NCBI RefSeq assembly: GCF_003355495.1
Contig: NZ_CP031337.1
Location: 1,183,001-1,247,000 of the forward strand
Direction: 5' to 3'
Length of the DNA: 64,000 nt
Source of the DNA: Crenobacter cavernae
GTDB taxonomy: Bacteria > Pseudomonadota > Gammaproteobacteria > Burkholderiales > Chromobacteriaceae
The notes beneath the pieces were generated by a model. That model worked only from the letters and a program-made list of their open reading frames with translations. It ran no database searches and was not told the origin of the DNA. Below are positions 37,384-47,844 of this stretch, in pieces. A program made the translations under genes and the position numbers. The stretch's first letter is position 1. Every line of letters starts with the position of its first letter.

Positions 37384-38544
37384 TCAGGCCTGGGTCGACG
37401 CCGCGCTTTGCGGGGCCGGCTCTTTGGAAGGTTGGCCGAAGCGCACTTCGCCGGCGTGGGTCACCAGCGTGGCTTCGAGCAGATCGTCTTCCAGGTTGAT
37501 CGAGAAGCCTTCCTTGGAGAGCATCAGCGACAGGAAGGTCAAGAGGTTCTTCGCATACAGCGCCGAAGCGTCGCCCGCCATCAGGCCCGGCAGGTTGTAC
37601 GTGCCGACGACGGTCACGCGGCCGTCGGTGACGTGGACCTCGCCCGGACGCGTCGCTTCACAGTTGCCGCCGGCCTCGGCGGCCATGTCGACGATCACCG
37701 TGCCCGGCTTCATGCCGGCGACGACGTCGGCGCTCAGGAGGATGGGCGCCTTCTTGCCCGGGATCAGCGCGGTGGTGATCACGATATCGGCGGCCTTCGC
37801 GTGCTTGGCGACCAGTTCGCCCTGGCGACGCTTGTAGTCGTCGGACATTTCCTTCGCGTACACGCCGTCGCTGGCCGCTTTTTCCTCGTCGGTCATCGGC
37901 ACTTCGACGAACTTGGCGCCGAGTGATTCGACCTGCTCCTTGGTCGACGGACGGACGTCGAACGCCTCGACCACGGCGCCGAGGCGCTTGGCGGTCGCGA
38001 TCGCCTGCAGGCCGGCGACGCCGACGCCGAGGATCAGCACGCGCGCCGGCTTCACGGTGCCGGCGGCGGTCATCAGCATCGGCATGAAGCGCGGGTAGTA
38101 CTGGTTGGCCAAGAGCACCGACTTGTAGCCGGCGATGTTGTTCTGGCTCGACAGCACGTCCATAGACTGCGCGCGCGTGGTGCGCGGCAACAGTTCCATC
38201 GCGAACGCCGAAACCTTCTTGGCGGCCAGCGCCGGGAACGAGGCGTTCTGGTACGGCGCGAGTTGAGCGATCAGCGCCGTGCCGTCCTTGATCTCGGCGA
38301 TCTCTTCGTCCAAAGGAGGACGGACCTTGAGCACGATGTCGGCGTTGGCGTAGGTGGCGGCGCGCGTCTCGGCGACGCTGGCCCCCGCTTCGGCAAAGGC
38401 CGAGTCCGGCACCGCCGAGGCAAGCCCCGCACCCTTCTGCACGATGACCGAGTGTCCCATGGCGACGAGCTTCTTCACGGTTTCAGGCGTTGCCGCGACC
38501 CGCGTCTCGTTCGCCACGCACTCTGCCGGAATGGCAATGAGCAT
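37384..38544 (-). CDS. pntAA: NAD(P) transhydrogenase subunit alpha, NAD-binding part
   Basis: 386 aa soluble domain I, AlaDH/PNT fold. It has [12 protein letters not shown] at the N-terminus, [13 protein letters not shown], the Rossmann loop [22 protein letters not shown], and the mobile-loop region before [18 protein letters not shown] precedes the ATG. A hydrophilic tail after residue 360 links functionally to PntAB. First gene of the three-gene operon. Confidence 0.96.
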   Translation of the reverse strand: MLIAIPAECVANETRVAATPETVKKLVAMGHSVIVQKGAGLASAVPDSAFAEAGASVAETRAATYANADIVLKVRPPLDEEIAEIKDGTALIAQLAPYQNASFPALAAKKVSAFAMELLPRTTRAQSMDVLSSQNNIAGYKSVLLANQYYPRFMPMLMTAAGTVKPARVLILGVGVAGLQAIATAKRLGAVVEAFDVRPSTKEQVESLGAKFVEVPMTDEEKAASDGVYAKEMSDDYKRRQGELVAKHAKAADIVITTALIPGKKAPILLSADVVAGMKPGTVIVDMAAEAGGNCEATRPGEVHVTDGRVTVVGTYNLPGLMAGDASALYAKNLLTFLSLMLSKEGFSINLEDDLLEATLVTHAGEVRFGQPSKEPAPQSAASTQA

Positions 38545-38869
38545 GGTTTGTTTTCCCTAAGTTGTTGATTTATGTGATATATGGACACGCCCGTCGGGCT
38601 GGGAGGACGGGAGTTGAATCGATATTTAAAGCAGAAATTGTTTATAGGCGCAATTAATTTTCGGAATTGCGACATGGGTGCGCCTTCCCGCTTGGCCACA
38701 TTGCCGGGCTTCCCGAAATGTTTTGATCGTTCGACATGTTTTTGCCAGCGTCATGATTGTACCGGGTGTTTTGTTAAGTACAGTGGATTGCCGGCTCAAT
38801 GGTCTCGCCGCCTGATGGAAGCCATGCGAAAATCATGACCGTTATGCAACTCGCAACGGTACAGAACCC
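38545..38869. other. A/T-rich intergenic region between divergent pntAA and galE
   Basis: 325 bases with no gene. It must hold both promoters. The stretch 38577-38670 is distinctly A/T-rich (GATATATGG, GATATTTAAAG, CAATTAATTTTC), but I could not fit a confident -35/-10 pair for either gene. No TTGGCCGA word occurs here. Confidence 0.6.
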
Positions 38870-39868
38870 ATGATCCTGGTGACAGGCGGAGCCGGCTACA
38901 TCGGCTCGCACACCTGCGTCGAACTGCTCGACGCGGGTTACGAGTTGGTGGTGCTCGATAACCTCTCCAACAGCAAGCGCGATGCGTTGCGCCGCGTCGA
39001 GGAGATAGCGGGCAAGGCGATGGCCTTCGTCGAGGGCGACATCCGCGACGCGGAACGGCTCGACCGGCTGTTCACCGACTTCTCGATCGACGCGGTGATC
39101 CACTTTGCCGGGCTCAAGGCGGTCGGCGAATCGGTCGAACAGCCGATGCGCTACTACGACAACAATGTCAGCGGCAGTCTGCGCCTGTTCGAGGCGATGC
39201 AAAGGCATGGGGTGAAGACCCTGGTATTCAGTTCGTCGGCGACGGTCTACGGCGATCCGCACGCGGTACCGATCAAGGAAGACTTTCCGCTCAAGGCGAC
39301 CAACCCCTACGGCCGCAGCAAGTTGATGGTCGAGGACATGCTGCGCGACCTCTATCGTTCCGATCCCGACTGGCGTATCGCGATCCTGCGCTACTTCAAT
39401 CCGGTCGGCGCGCACGACAGCGGGCTGATCGGTGAGGACCCGAACGGCATCCCGAACAACCTGATGCCCTACATCAGCCAGGTGGCTGCCGGTAAACTAC
39501 CGTCCTTGCGCGTGTTCGGCGACGATTACCCGACCCCGGACGGCACCGGCGTGCGCGACTACATCCACGTGGTCGACCTCGCTCGAGGCCATTTGAAGGC
39601 GCTGGAAGCGCTGAGGCCATCGTCGAATCTGTTGACTGTGAACCTCGGCACCGGCCAAGGCTACTCGGTGCTGGAGATGGTCCGGGCCTTTGCAGGCGCG
39701 AGCGGCCGTCCGATCCCTTACGAGGTCGCCGCTCGTCGCCCCGGCGACATCGCCGAATGCCTCGCCGACCCGACGTTGGCCGAGCGCTTGATCGGCTGGA
39801 AAGCAGACAAAGGGCTTGACGAGATGTGTGCGAGTGCGTGGAATTGGCAGCAGTCTCAGCTTGGCTAA
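38870..39868 (+). CDS. galE: UDP-glucose 4-epimerase
   Basis: 332 aa short-chain dehydrogenase. NAD loop TGGAGYIGSHTCVELL at the N-terminus, catalytic SSSATVYG and YGRSK (Tyr-x-x-x-Lys), and NPYGRSKLMVED. Supplies UDP-galactose, or UDP-GalNAc if the pocket allows, for surface glycans. No clear ribosome site before the ATG. First gene of the polysaccharide island. Confidence 0.95.
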   Translation: MILVTGGAGYIGSHTCVELLDAGYELVVLDNLSNSKRDALRRVEEIAGKAMAFVEGDIRDAERLDRLFTDFSIDAVIHFAGLKAVGESVEQPMRYYDNNVSGSLRLFEAMQRHGVKTLVFSSSATVYGDPHAVPIKEDFPLKATNPYGRSKLMVEDMLRDLYRSDPDWRIAILRYFNPVGAHDSGLIGEDPNGIPNNLMPYISQVAAGKLPSLRVFGDDYPTPDGTGVRDYIHVVDLARGHLKALEALRPSSNLLTVNLGTGQGYSVLEMVRAFAGASGRPIPYEVAARRPGDIAECLADPTLAERLIGWKADKGLDEMCASAWNWQQSQLG

Positions 39869-39889
39869 TTCATTGAATATAAATAATTA

Positions 39890-41206
39890 ATGGCGTATGG
39901 AATGAAAAACGCACTCATCAAGAAAATCCACGACAAAACCGCCGTGATCGGCATCGTCGGCCTCGGCTACGTCGGCCTGCCGCTGATGCTGCGCTTCGCC
40001 GAAGTCGGCTACAAGGTGCTCGGCTTCGATATCGACGCTAGCAAGGTCGACGCGCTGAACGCGGGCCGCTCGTATATCGAGCACATCAGCGCCGACAGCA
40101 TCGCCGAGGCGCGCAGCTGCGGTTTCGAGGCGACCACCGATTTTTCCCGTGCGCCGGAAGCCGACGCGCTGATCCTGTGCGTGCCGACGCCGCTCAACAA
40201 GTACCGCGAGCCGGACCTGTCGTTCGTGCTCGACACGATGGATTCCTTGGTGCCTTACCTGCGCGAGGGTCATCTGGTGTCGCTCGAGTCGACCACCTAC
40301 CCTGGCACCACCGACGAGGAACTGCTGCCGCGCATCGAGTCGCGCGGCTTCAAGGTCGGCGAGAACGCCTTCCTGGTGTTCTCACCGGAGCGCGAAGACC
40401 CGGGCAACCCTGACTTCACCACACGCACCATCCCGAAGGTCTGTGGCGGCTACAGCCCGGCCTGCCAGGAAATCGGCGTGGCGCTTTACAGCGCGGTGAT
40501 CGACCAGGTGGTGCCGGTGTCGTCGACCCGCGCCGCCGAGATGACCAAGCTGCTCGAGAACATCCACCGCGCGGTGAACATCGGCCTAGTCAATGAGATG
40601 AAGATCGTCGCCGACAAAATGGGCATCGACATCCACGAGGTGATCCGCGCCGCCGCGACCAAGCCGTTCGGCTTCGTGCCCTATTACCCGGGACCGGGCC
40701 TCGGCGGCCACTGCATCCCGATCGACCCGTTCTATTTGACGTGGAAGGCGCGCGAGTACGGCGTCAATACCCGATTCATCGAGCTCGCCGGTGAGGTGAA
40801 TGCGTCGATGCCGGACTACGTGGTGAGCAAGGTCGCTGCCGCGCTTAATGAGCGCAAGAAGGCGATCAACGGCAGCAAGATCCTGGTGCTGGGTATCGCC
40901 TACAAGAAGAACGTCGACGACATGCGCGAGAGCCCGTCGGTGATGCTGATGGAGAAGCTGCGCGACCTCGGTGCGGAAATCGCTTACAGCGACCCGCACG
41001 TGCCGGTGTTTCCGAAGATGCGCGAGCACCAGTTCGATTTGTCTAGCGTGCCGCTGAGTGCTGCAACGTTGGCCGACTACGATTGCGTGCTGCTGGCGAC
41101 TGACCACGACAAGTTCGACTACGAGCTGATCAGGGAGAATGCCCAGCTCATCGTCGACAGCCGCGGCAAGTATCTTGAGCCGGCGCAGAATATCGTCAAG
41201 GCCTGA
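39890..41206 (+). CDS. wbpA: UDP-N-acetyl-D-glucosamine 6-dehydrogenase
   Basis: 438 aa nucleotide-sugar dehydrogenase producing UDP-GlcNAc-uronic acid with NAD+. [19 protein letters not shown] dinucleotide loop, catalytic Cys in [15 protein letters not shown], and strong resemblance through SRGKY at the C-terminus to WbpA rather than to glucose-type Ugd. ATG 39890 or 39902 could be the start; neither has good Shine-Dalgarno spacing. The usual follow-on genes wbpB/E/D are not in the window. Confidence 0.92.
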   Translation: MAYGMKNALIKKIHDKTAVIGIVGLGYVGLPLMLRFAEVGYKVLGFDIDASKVDALNAGRSYIEHISADSIAEARSCGFEATTDFSRAPEADALILCVPTPLNKYREPDLSFVLDTMDSLVPYLREGHLVSLESTTYPGTTDEELLPRIESRGFKVGENAFLVFSPEREDPGNPDFTTRTIPKVCGGYSPACQEIGVALYSAVIDQVVPVSSTRAAEMTKLLENIHRAVNIGLVNEMKIVADKMGIDIHEVIRAAATKPFGFVPYYPGPGLGGHCIPIDPFYLTWKAREYGVNTRFIELAGEVNASMPDYVVSKVAAALNERKKAINGSKILVLGIAYKKNVDDMRESPSVMLMEKLRDLGAEIAYSDPHVPVFPKMREHQFDLSSVPLSAATLADYDCVLLATDHDKFDYELIRENAQLIVDSRGKYLEPAQNIVKA

Positions 41207-41231
41207 TCTATCTCAAGGATAAGAAAAAAAT

Positions 41232-42296
41232 ATGTTGTTAGTTACCGGTGGTGCCGGCTTCATCGGCGGCAATTTTGTGCTCGACTGGCTGGCCGGCAGC
41301 GACGAGCCGGTCGTCAACCTCGACAAGCTAACCTACGCGGGCAACCTTGACACACTCAAATCGCTGGCGAACGACCCGCGCCATGTCTTCGTGCGTGGCG
41401 ATATCGGTGATCGCGAGCGGGTGTCGCGCCTGTTGGCCGAGCACCGGCCGCGCGCGGTGATCAATTTCGCCGCCGAATCGCACGTCGACCGCTCGATCCA
41501 CGGCCCGGCCGACTTCATCCAGACCAATATGGTCGGCACCTTCAACCTGCTCGAGGCGGTGCGCGGCTACTGGCAAACGTTGGCCGAGCCCCAAAAAAGC
41601 GCGTTCCGCTTCCTTCACGTCTCGACCGACGAGGTGTACGGCACGCTGTCGCCCGAAGACCCCCCGTTCGCCGAAACCAACGCTTACGAGCCAAACAGCC
41701 CGTACTCGGCGTCCAAGGCGGCATCCGACCATCTGGTGCGAGCCTGGCACCATACCTATGGTCTGCCGGTGCTGACCACCAACTGCAGCAACAACTATGG
41801 GCCATATCACTTTCCCGAAAAGCTGATCCCGCTGGTGATCCTGAACGCCTTGGCCGGCAAGCCGCTGCCGATCTACGGCGACGGACAGCAGGTGCGCGAC
41901 TGGCTGTACGTGAAGGACCACTGCGCGGCGATCCGCCGCGTGCTGGAAGCCGGCCGGCTGGGCGAAACCTACAACGTCGGCGGCTGGAATGAAAAAACCA
42001 ACCTCGACGTGGTGCACACCATCTGCGCCATCCTCGACGAACTCAAGCCGCGCGCCGACGGCGAGCGCTACGCCAGCCAGATCAACTTCGTGCAAGACCG
42101 CCCCGGCCACGACCGCCGCTACGCGATCGACGCTCGCAAGCTGGAGTGTGAGCTCGGTTGGAAACCGGCCGAGACCTTCGAGACCGGCATCCGAAAGACG
42201 GTGCAGTGGTATCTGGACAGCCAGGCTTGGGTGGGGAACGTCACCAGTGGTGCCTATCGCGATTGGCTGTCGCAGCAGTATGGGGCCAAGGCATGA
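41232..42296 (+). CDS. rfbB: dTDP-glucose 4,6-dehydratase
   Basis: 354 aa SDR enzyme, step 2 of dTDP-L-rhamnose synthesis. [15 protein letters not shown] loop, STDEVYGTL catalytic segment and [15 protein letters not shown] (Tyr-x-x-x-Lys). The stop overlaps the rfbD start by four bases (ATGA). An in-gene TTGGCCGAGC word occurs at 41580, so this end of the island looks native. Confidence 0.96.
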   Translation: MLLVTGGAGFIGGNFVLDWLAGSDEPVVNLDKLTYAGNLDTLKSLANDPRHVFVRGDIGDRERVSRLLAEHRPRAVINFAAESHVDRSIHGPADFIQTNMVGTFNLLEAVRGYWQTLAEPQKSAFRFLHVSTDEVYGTLSPEDPPFAETNAYEPNSPYSASKAASDHLVRAWHHTYGLPVLTTNCSNNYGPYHFPEKLIPLVILNALAGKPLPIYGDGQQVRDWLYVKDHCAAIRRVLEAGRLGETYNVGGWNEKTNLDVVHTICAILDELKPRADGERYASQINFVQDRPGHDRRYAIDARKLECELGWKPAETFETGIRKTVQWYLDSQAWVGNVTSGAYRDWLSQQYGAKA

Positions 42297-43183
42297 CCCG
42301 CATCCTGATCACCGGCGCCAACGGCCAGGTCGGCTTCGAGTTGAAGCGCGCGTTGGCGCCCTTGGGCGACGTGGTGGCCCTGACCCGGCAAGAATTGGAC
42401 CTCGCGCGGGTCGACGCCATCCACGCGGAGCTAGACCGCTACCAGCCGACGATCATCGTGAACCCCGCAGCCTATACCGCCGTCGACTGCGCCGAGAGTG
42501 AGCTCGAGCAGGCCTTCGCCGTCAACGCGCAGGCGCCGGCGGCGCTGGCCGACTGGGCCGAGCGGCACGAAGCGCTGCTGGTGCACTATTCCACCGACTA
42601 CGTGTTTGACGGCACCCAAAATGGTGCATATGGGGAAGACGACGCGGCCAACCCGCAGTCGGTCTACGGCCGCAGCAAGTGGGAAGGCGAGCAGGCGATC
42701 CGCGCCGCGACCGCCCACCACCTGATCCTACGCACCAGCTGGGTATTCGGCGCGCACGGAAACAACTTCCTCAAGACTATCCTGCGGTTGGCCAAAGAGC
42801 GCTCCACCTTGTCGGTGGTCGCCGACCAGGTCGGCGCACCCACCCCGGCGGCGCTGATCGCCGACGTCACCGCCCAGTTGCTGAGTCACTATCGCCGGCC
42901 GACACACCGCTTCGAATACGGCACCTATCACCTGTCGGCGGGCGGCGAGGCCAACTGGTACGACTACGCGCGTTACGTCATTGCGTTGGCCGAGCGTGCG
43001 GGCATCCCGCTCGCGCTCAAGCCTGACGCGCTCGAGCCGATTCCGACCATCGGCTACCCCCTTCCGGCGCCGCGCCCGGCCAACTCGCGGCTCGACTGCG
43101 ACAAGCTCAAGCGCACCTTCGGACTGAACCTGCCTGACTGGCGGCAAGGCGTCGACCAGGTCTTCGCGCAACTGAACCCCTGA
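42293..43183 (+). CDS. rfbD: dTDP-4-dehydrorhamnose reductase
   Basis: 296 aa. [16 protein letters not shown] loop, [11 protein letters not shown], and [10 protein letters not shown] catalytic Tyr/Lys. Final NADPH-dependent step to dTDP-L-rhamnose. ATG 42293 lies within the rfbB stop region (ATGA overlap); the upstream open frame belongs to rfbB. Confidence 0.95.
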   Translation: MTRILITGANGQVGFELKRALAPLGDVVALTRQELDLARVDAIHAELDRYQPTIIVNPAAYTAVDCAESELEQAFAVNAQAPAALADWAERHEALLVHYSTDYVFDGTQNGAYGEDDAANPQSVYGRSKWEGEQAIRAATAHHLILRTSWVFGAHGNNFLKTILRLAKERSTLSVVADQVGAPTPAALIADVTAQLLSHYRRPTHRFEYGTYHLSAGGEANWYDYARYVIALAERAGIPLALKPDALEPIPTIGYPLPAPRPANSRLDCDKLKRTFGLNLPDWRQGVDQVFAQLNP

Positions 43184-43203
43184 AACGTCTCGAGAACAAC
43201 AAT

Positions 43204-44085
43204 ATGAAACGCAAAGGCATCATCCTCGCCGGCGGTTCCGGCACGCGCCTCTACCCGGCCACGCTCGCAGTCAGTAAGCAGCTCTTGCCGATCTACGACA
43301 AGCCGATGATCTATTATCCGCTCAGCACCCTGATGCTGGCCGGTATCCGCGACATCCTGATCATCTCCACCCCACAGGACACGCCGCGCTTCGAGCAACT
43401 GCTCGGCGACGGCAGCCAGTGGGGCCTCAACCTCCAGTACACCGTGCAGCCGAGCCCGGACGGCCTGGCTCAGGCTTTCATCCTCGGCGAATCGTTCATC
43501 GCCGGAGACCATTCGGCACTGGTGCTCGGTGACAACATCTTCCACGGCCACGACTTCGCCAAACTGCTGACCGAGGCCGCTGGCAAGGACAGCGGCGCCA
43601 CCGTGTTCGCCTACCACGTCCATGACCCCGAACGTTATGGCGTGGTCGAATTCGACGCATCGGGTCGTGCCATCAGCATTGAAGAGAAACCGGCGCAGCC
43701 GAAGTCGAACTACGCGGTTACCGGTCTGTACTTCTACGACCAGCAGGTGGTCGACATTGCCAAGTCAATTCAGCCCTCGGCACGCGGCGAACTGGAGATC
43801 ACCGACGTCAACGCGGCCTATCTGAAGGATGGCCTGCTGGATGTGCAGACGATGGGGCGCGGCTACGCCTGGCTCGACACCGGCACCCACGAATCGATGC
43901 TGGAAGCCAGCCAGTTCATCGCCACCATCGAAGCACGCCAGGGGCTGAAGGTAGCCTGCCCGGAAGAAATCGCCTATCGCCTCGGCCATATCGATGCCAC
44001 ACAACTGGAAAGGCTGGCCGCCCCGCTGAAAAAGAATGGTTACGGCCAATACCTGCTGAATGTGCTCAAGGAAAAGGTGTTCTGA
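43204..44085 (+). CDS. rfbA: Glucose-1-phosphate thymidylyltransferase
   Basis: 293 aa. The nucleotidyltransferase signature [20 protein letters not shown] and [12 protein letters not shown] metal/sugar region are intact. Makes dTDP-glucose, step 1 of the rhamnose pathway. The stop shares one base with the rfbC start. Confidence 0.97.
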   Translation: MKRKGIILAGGSGTRLYPATLAVSKQLLPIYDKPMIYYPLSTLMLAGIRDILIISTPQDTPRFEQLLGDGSQWGLNLQYTVQPSPDGLAQAFILGESFIAGDHSALVLGDNIFHGHDFAKLLTEAAGKDSGATVFAYHVHDPERYGVVEFDASGRAISIEEKPAQPKSNYAVTGLYFYDQQVVDIAKSIQPSARGELEITDVNAAYLKDGLLDVQTMGRGYAWLDTGTHESMLEASQFIATIEARQGLKVACPEEIAYRLGHIDATQLERLAAPLKKNGYGQYLLNVLKEKVF

Positions 44086-44633
44086 TGAAGGTGATCGATA
44101 CCGCCATCCCCGACGTCAAGATCATCGAACCGACCGTGTTCGGCGACGAGCGCGGCTTCTTCTTCGAGAGCTTCAACCGGAAAAAATTCGCGGAGGCCAT
44201 CGGCCGCCAAGTCCACTTCGTACAAGACAACCATTCGCGCTCGGTCAAGGGGGTGCTGCGTGGCCTGCACTACCAGTTGCCCCCGCATGCCCAAGGCAAA
44301 CTGGTACGCTGTGTGCTAGGTGAAGTGTTTGATGTAGCGGTCGACATCCGCCAATCGTCACCGACGTTTGGCCAGTGGGTCGGAATGAACCTGTCGGCCG
44401 AAAACAAACGCCAGTTGTGGATTCCAGAGGGCTTCGCACATGGTTTTTTGACACTGAGTGAACACGCCGAATTCTTATACAAGACGACCGACTATTATGC
44501 ACCCCACAGTGAGTGCAGCATTATTTGGAATGCCCCAGAGTTGAACATTGAATGGCCTATTGCGGGGCAACCTTCGCTATCTGCCAAGGACTTGCAGGCC
44601 AATCTTTTTCCGACAGCCCCCTTTTTTGATTGA
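44085..44633 (+). CDS. rfbC: dTDP-4-dehydrorhamnose 3,5-epimerase
   Basis: 182 aa cupin. It has [17 protein letters not shown], catalytic His in [19 protein letters not shown] and Tyr in YKTTDYYAP. Completes rfbBDAC. Base composition drops within the second half of this gene, marking the entry into the A/T-richer part of the island. Confidence 0.95.
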   Translation: MKVIDTAIPDVKIIEPTVFGDERGFFFESFNRKKFAEAIGRQVHFVQDNHSRSVKGVLRGLHYQLPPHAQGKLVRCVLGEVFDVAVDIRQSSPTFGQWVGMNLSAENKRQLWIPEGFAHGFLTLSEHAEFLYKTTDYYAPHSECSIIWNAPELNIEWPIAGQPSLSAKDLQANLFPTAPFFD

Positions 44634-44647
44634 ATAACGAGAGCAAA

Positions 44648-45421
44648 ATGAAAGCAGTCATTCTGGCCGGTGGCCTCGGTACCCGCATCAGCGAAGAAAC
44701 TACTCATCGCCCCAAGCCAATGGTGGAAATCGGTGGCAAACCGATTCTTTGGCACATCATGAAGATCTACTCCCATTATGGGATTAATGAGTTTGTGATC
44801 TGTTGTGGCTATAAGGGCTATGTGATCAAGGAGTATTTCGCCAACTACTTCCTGCATATGTCCGACGTCACCTTCGACATGTCGCATAACAAGATGGAAG
44901 TTCACCAGCGCTATGCCGAACCATGGCGTGTCACCTTGGTGGATACCGGCGAAGACACCATGACTGGCGGCCGCCTCAAGCGAGTGCGCAGTTACGTGGA
45001 AAATGACGAAGCCTTCTGCTTCACCTATGGCGATGGAGTCAGCGATGTCGACATCACCAAGCTAATCGAATTCCATAAAACCCAAGGTGTAAATGCTACT
45101 CTGACAGCCACTTACCCTCCTGGCAGATTCGGTGCACTGGACATGCAGGATGGCAAGGTCACCACATTCAAAGAAAAACCCAAGGGCGACGGTGGCATGA
45201 TCAACGGGGGATTCTTTGTACTATCGCCCAAGGTGATCGATCTAATCGATAACGATGCCACCATCTGGGAACGCGAACCGTTAGAGAGACTGGCTCAGCA
45301 CAATCAATTAGCCGCCTTCCCGCATGAAGGCTTCTGGCAGCCGATGGACACGCTGCGAGACAAGATTTATCTGGAAGAACTCTGGCACAGTGGCAAGGCC
45401 CCGTGGAAGGTATGGGAATGA
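44648..45421 (+). CDS. rfbF: Glucose-1-phosphate cytidylyltransferase
   Basis: 257 aa. [20 protein letters not shown] signature and [11 protein letters not shown], specific to the CTP-using RfbF family. Makes CDP-glucose, the entry to CDP-3,6-dideoxyhexoses. ATG 44648 follows GAGAGC and matches the family N-terminus. ATGA overlap with rfbG. Confidence 0.95.
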   Translation: MKAVILAGGLGTRISEETTHRPKPMVEIGGKPILWHIMKIYSHYGINEFVICCGYKGYVIKEYFANYFLHMSDVTFDMSHNKMEVHQRYAEPWRVTLVDTGEDTMTGGRLKRVRSYVENDEAFCFTYGDGVSDVDITKLIEFHKTQGVNATLTATYPPGRFGALDMQDGKVTTFKEKPKGDGGMINGGFFVLSPKVIDLIDNDATIWEREPLERLAQHNQLAAFPHEGFWQPMDTLRDKIYLEELWHSGKAPWKVWE

Positions 45422-46503
45422 ACCCGGCATTCTGGCAAGGAAAGCGGGTTTTCCTCACCGGGCATACCGGCTTCAAAGGCAGTTGGCTCTCGCTATGGCT
45501 CCAGCACATGGGCGCAGAGGTCACCGGCTACGCATTGGCCCCAAACACTACGCCCAACCTGTTTGAAGAAGCCCGTGTGGCCGACGGCATGCACTCCATC
45601 ATTGGCGACGTGCGCGATCTCGCTGCGCTCACTCAAGCCATGCAGAATAGCCGGCCGGACATCGTCATCCACATGGCCGCCCAGCCACTGGTGCGCTACT
45701 CCTACGCCAACCCGGTGGAAACTTACTCCACCAACGTGATGGGCGTGGTTCACCTGCTGGAGGCCGTTCGTGCCACGCCCTCGGCTCGCGCCGTAGTCAA
45801 CGTCACCAGCGACAAGTGCTACGAAAACCGCGAATGGGTGTGGGGCTATCGCGAAGACGAAGCGATGGGCGGCTATGATCCGTACAGCAACAGCAAAGGT
45901 TGTTCTGAACTCGTCACCAGCGCCTACCGCAACTCGTTTTTCAACCCGACAGATTACCCCCGTCACAGAGTGGCTTTGGCCAGCGCTCGTGCCGGCAACG
46001 TCATCGGCGGTGGCGACTGGGCCGGCGACCGGCTGATTCCCGACATCATGCGAGCCATTGAAGCCGGCGAAGCGGTGACCATCCGCAGCCCGCAAGCCAT
46101 CCGCCCATGGCAGCACGTATTGGAACCTCTGTCGGGCTATCTCGCGCTGGCGGAAAAGCTTTACACCGACGGCCCCGTCTACGCCGAAGGATGGAATTTC
46201 GGCCCGCACGAGAGCGATGCCAAGCCTGTGGCATGGATTGTCGACACCCTTACCCGCGAGTGGGGCGATGGCGCACGCTATGTCATCGACACGACGGCAG
46301 CCAACCTGCACGAAGCGCATTACCTCAAGCTTGACTGTGCCAAAGCCCACACCCGCCTTGGCTGGCAGCCGCGCTGGTCGCTCTCCACTACCTTGCAACA
46401 CATCTGCAACTGGCACCGAGCCCACCATGCAGGACAAGACATGCAGCGCGTTACGCTGCAACAGATCGACGCCTACTTAGGCACTAACCAAACTAGCGAA
46501 TGA
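45418..46503 (+). CDS. rfbG: CDP-glucose 4,6-dehydratase
   Basis: 361 aa SDR. It has [31 protein letters not shown] and the catalytic [13 protein letters not shown]. Forms CDP-4-keto-6-deoxyglucose. Both ends overlap neighbours by four bases (ATGA), so rfbF-G-H is a tightly coupled unit. Confidence 0.95.
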   Translation: MNPAFWQGKRVFLTGHTGFKGSWLSLWLQHMGAEVTGYALAPNTTPNLFEEARVADGMHSIIGDVRDLAALTQAMQNSRPDIVIHMAAQPLVRYSYANPVETYSTNVMGVVHLLEAVRATPSARAVVNVTSDKCYENREWVWGYREDEAMGGYDPYSNSKGCSELVTSAYRNSFFNPTDYPRHRVALASARAGNVIGGGDWAGDRLIPDIMRAIEAGEAVTIRSPQAIRPWQHVLEPLSGYLALAEKLYTDGPVYAEGWNFGPHESDAKPVAWIVDTLTREWGDGARYVIDTTAANLHEAHYLKLDCAKAHTRLGWQPRWSLSTTLQHICNWHRAHHAGQDMQRVTLQQIDAYLGTNQTSE

Positions 46504-47834
46504 CTGCAATGAGCCAACAAGATAAAGCCCAACAACTCCGTCAACAGATTGCCCAACTCGTCGACGAATACGCCGCCATCGCCATGGCGCCGCGTAGCTT
46601 CGAGCCAGGTAAAACCGTCATCCCGCCGTCTGGTAAGGTCATCGACGGCGCCGAACTGAAAAATATGGTCGAAGCGTCGCTGGATGGCTGGTTGACCACC
46701 GGTCGCTTCAACGACATGTTTGAAAAGCGTCTGGCCGACTTCCTGGGCGTCAAGCACCTGCTGACCACCAACTCTGGCTCTTCGGCCAACCTGTTGGCGT
46801 TTTCGGCACTGACCTCGCCCAAGCTGGGTGCACGGGCCATCAAGAAAGGTGATGAGGTCATCGGTGTGGCGGCGGGCTTCCCCACCACGGTCAACCCCAT
46901 CATCCAGTTTGGCGCGGTACCAGTGTTTGTGGATGTGGACATCCCCACCTACAACATCAAGGCCGAGCTGATCGAAGCCGCCATTACCCCGAAAACCAAG
47001 GCCATCATGTTGGCCCACACCCTGGGTAACCCGTACAACCTGAAGACCATCAAGGCGCTGTGCGAAAAACACAATCTGTGGCTGATTGAAGACTGCTGCG
47101 ATGCGCTGGGCAGCACCTACGACGGCAAACTGGCCGGTACCTTTGGCGACATCGGCACCCTCAGTTTCTACCCCGCTCACCATATCACCATGGGTGAAGG
47201 CGGTGCGGTGTTTACCAACAACTCCGAGCTGAAAAAAATCATCGAGTCCTACCGCGACTGGGGCCGTGACTGCTATTGCGCACCAGGCTGTGACAATACC
47301 TGCGGCAAGCGCTTCGGCTGGCAGCTTGGCAGCCTACCGGCCGGTTACGATCACAAGTACACCTATAGCCATCTGGGTTACAACCTCAAGATCACCGACA
47401 TGCAGGCCGCCTGCGCGCTGGCACAGCTCGACAAGCTGGAAGGCTTCATCCAGGCCCGCAAAGACAACTTTGCTTACCTGACCGAACGCCTGCAAAGCTG
47501 CACAGAGTTCCTGATCCTGCCAGAAGCCACCGAAAACAGCGATCCGTCCTGGTTCGGCTACCCGATTACCATCCGTCCCGACAGCGGCATCAGCCGAGTT
47601 GATCTGCTCAAGTACCTGGATGAACACCGCGTCGGCACCCGGCTGCTGTTTGCCGGCAACCTGACACGTCAGCCGTATATGGATGGTCAGGTATATCGTG
47701 TCAGCGGCGATCTGACCAATACCGACCTGATCATGAACAACACCTTCTGGATTGGAGTTCATCCTGGCCTGACAAAAGAAATGCTCGATTTTGCTATTGA
47801 GAAAATCGAAACCATTGTGGGTGTAAACTTCTAA
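46500..47834 (+). CDS. rfbH: CDP-4-dehydro-6-deoxyglucose 3-dehydratase (E1)
   Basis: 444 aa PMP/[2Fe-2S] enzyme that removes the C3 hydroxyl. The aminotransferase fold has His-His (227-228, in [14 protein letters not shown]) where PLP-Lys would be, as expected for E1. Four Cys (200, 258, 260, 268) fit C-57x-C-1x-C-7x-C exactly. It needs an NADH-dependent flavin/iron-sulfur reductase (E3); none is encoded in the window. ATG 46500 overlaps the rfbG stop; ATG 46509 is possible. Confidence 0.95.
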   Translation: MTAMSQQDKAQQLRQQIAQLVDEYAAIAMAPRSFEPGKTVIPPSGKVIDGAELKNMVEASLDGWLTTGRFNDMFEKRLADFLGVKHLLTTNSGSSANLLAFSALTSPKLGARAIKKGDEVIGVAAGFPTTVNPIIQFGAVPVFVDVDIPTYNIKAELIEAAITPKTKAIMLAHTLGNPYNLKTIKALCEKHNLWLIEDCCDALGSTYDGKLAGTFGDIGTLSFYPAHHITMGEGGAVFTNNSELKKIIESYRDWGRDCYCAPGCDNTCGKRFGWQLGSLPAGYDHKYTYSHLGYNLKITDMQAACALAQLDKLEGFIQARKDNFAYLTERLQSCTEFLILPEATENSDPSWFGYPITIRPDSGISRVDLLKYLDEHRVGTRLLFAGNLTRQPYMDGQVYRVSGDLTNTDLIMNNTFWIGVHPGLTKEMLDFAIEKIETIVGVNF

Positions 47835-47844
47835 GGAGAATTTC

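Noticed and set aside
38870..44633. Foreign origin for the whole polysaccharide locus
   Set aside because: galE, wbpA, rfbB, rfbD and rfbA have host-like composition and several carry the TTGGCCGA word; only the later part differs.
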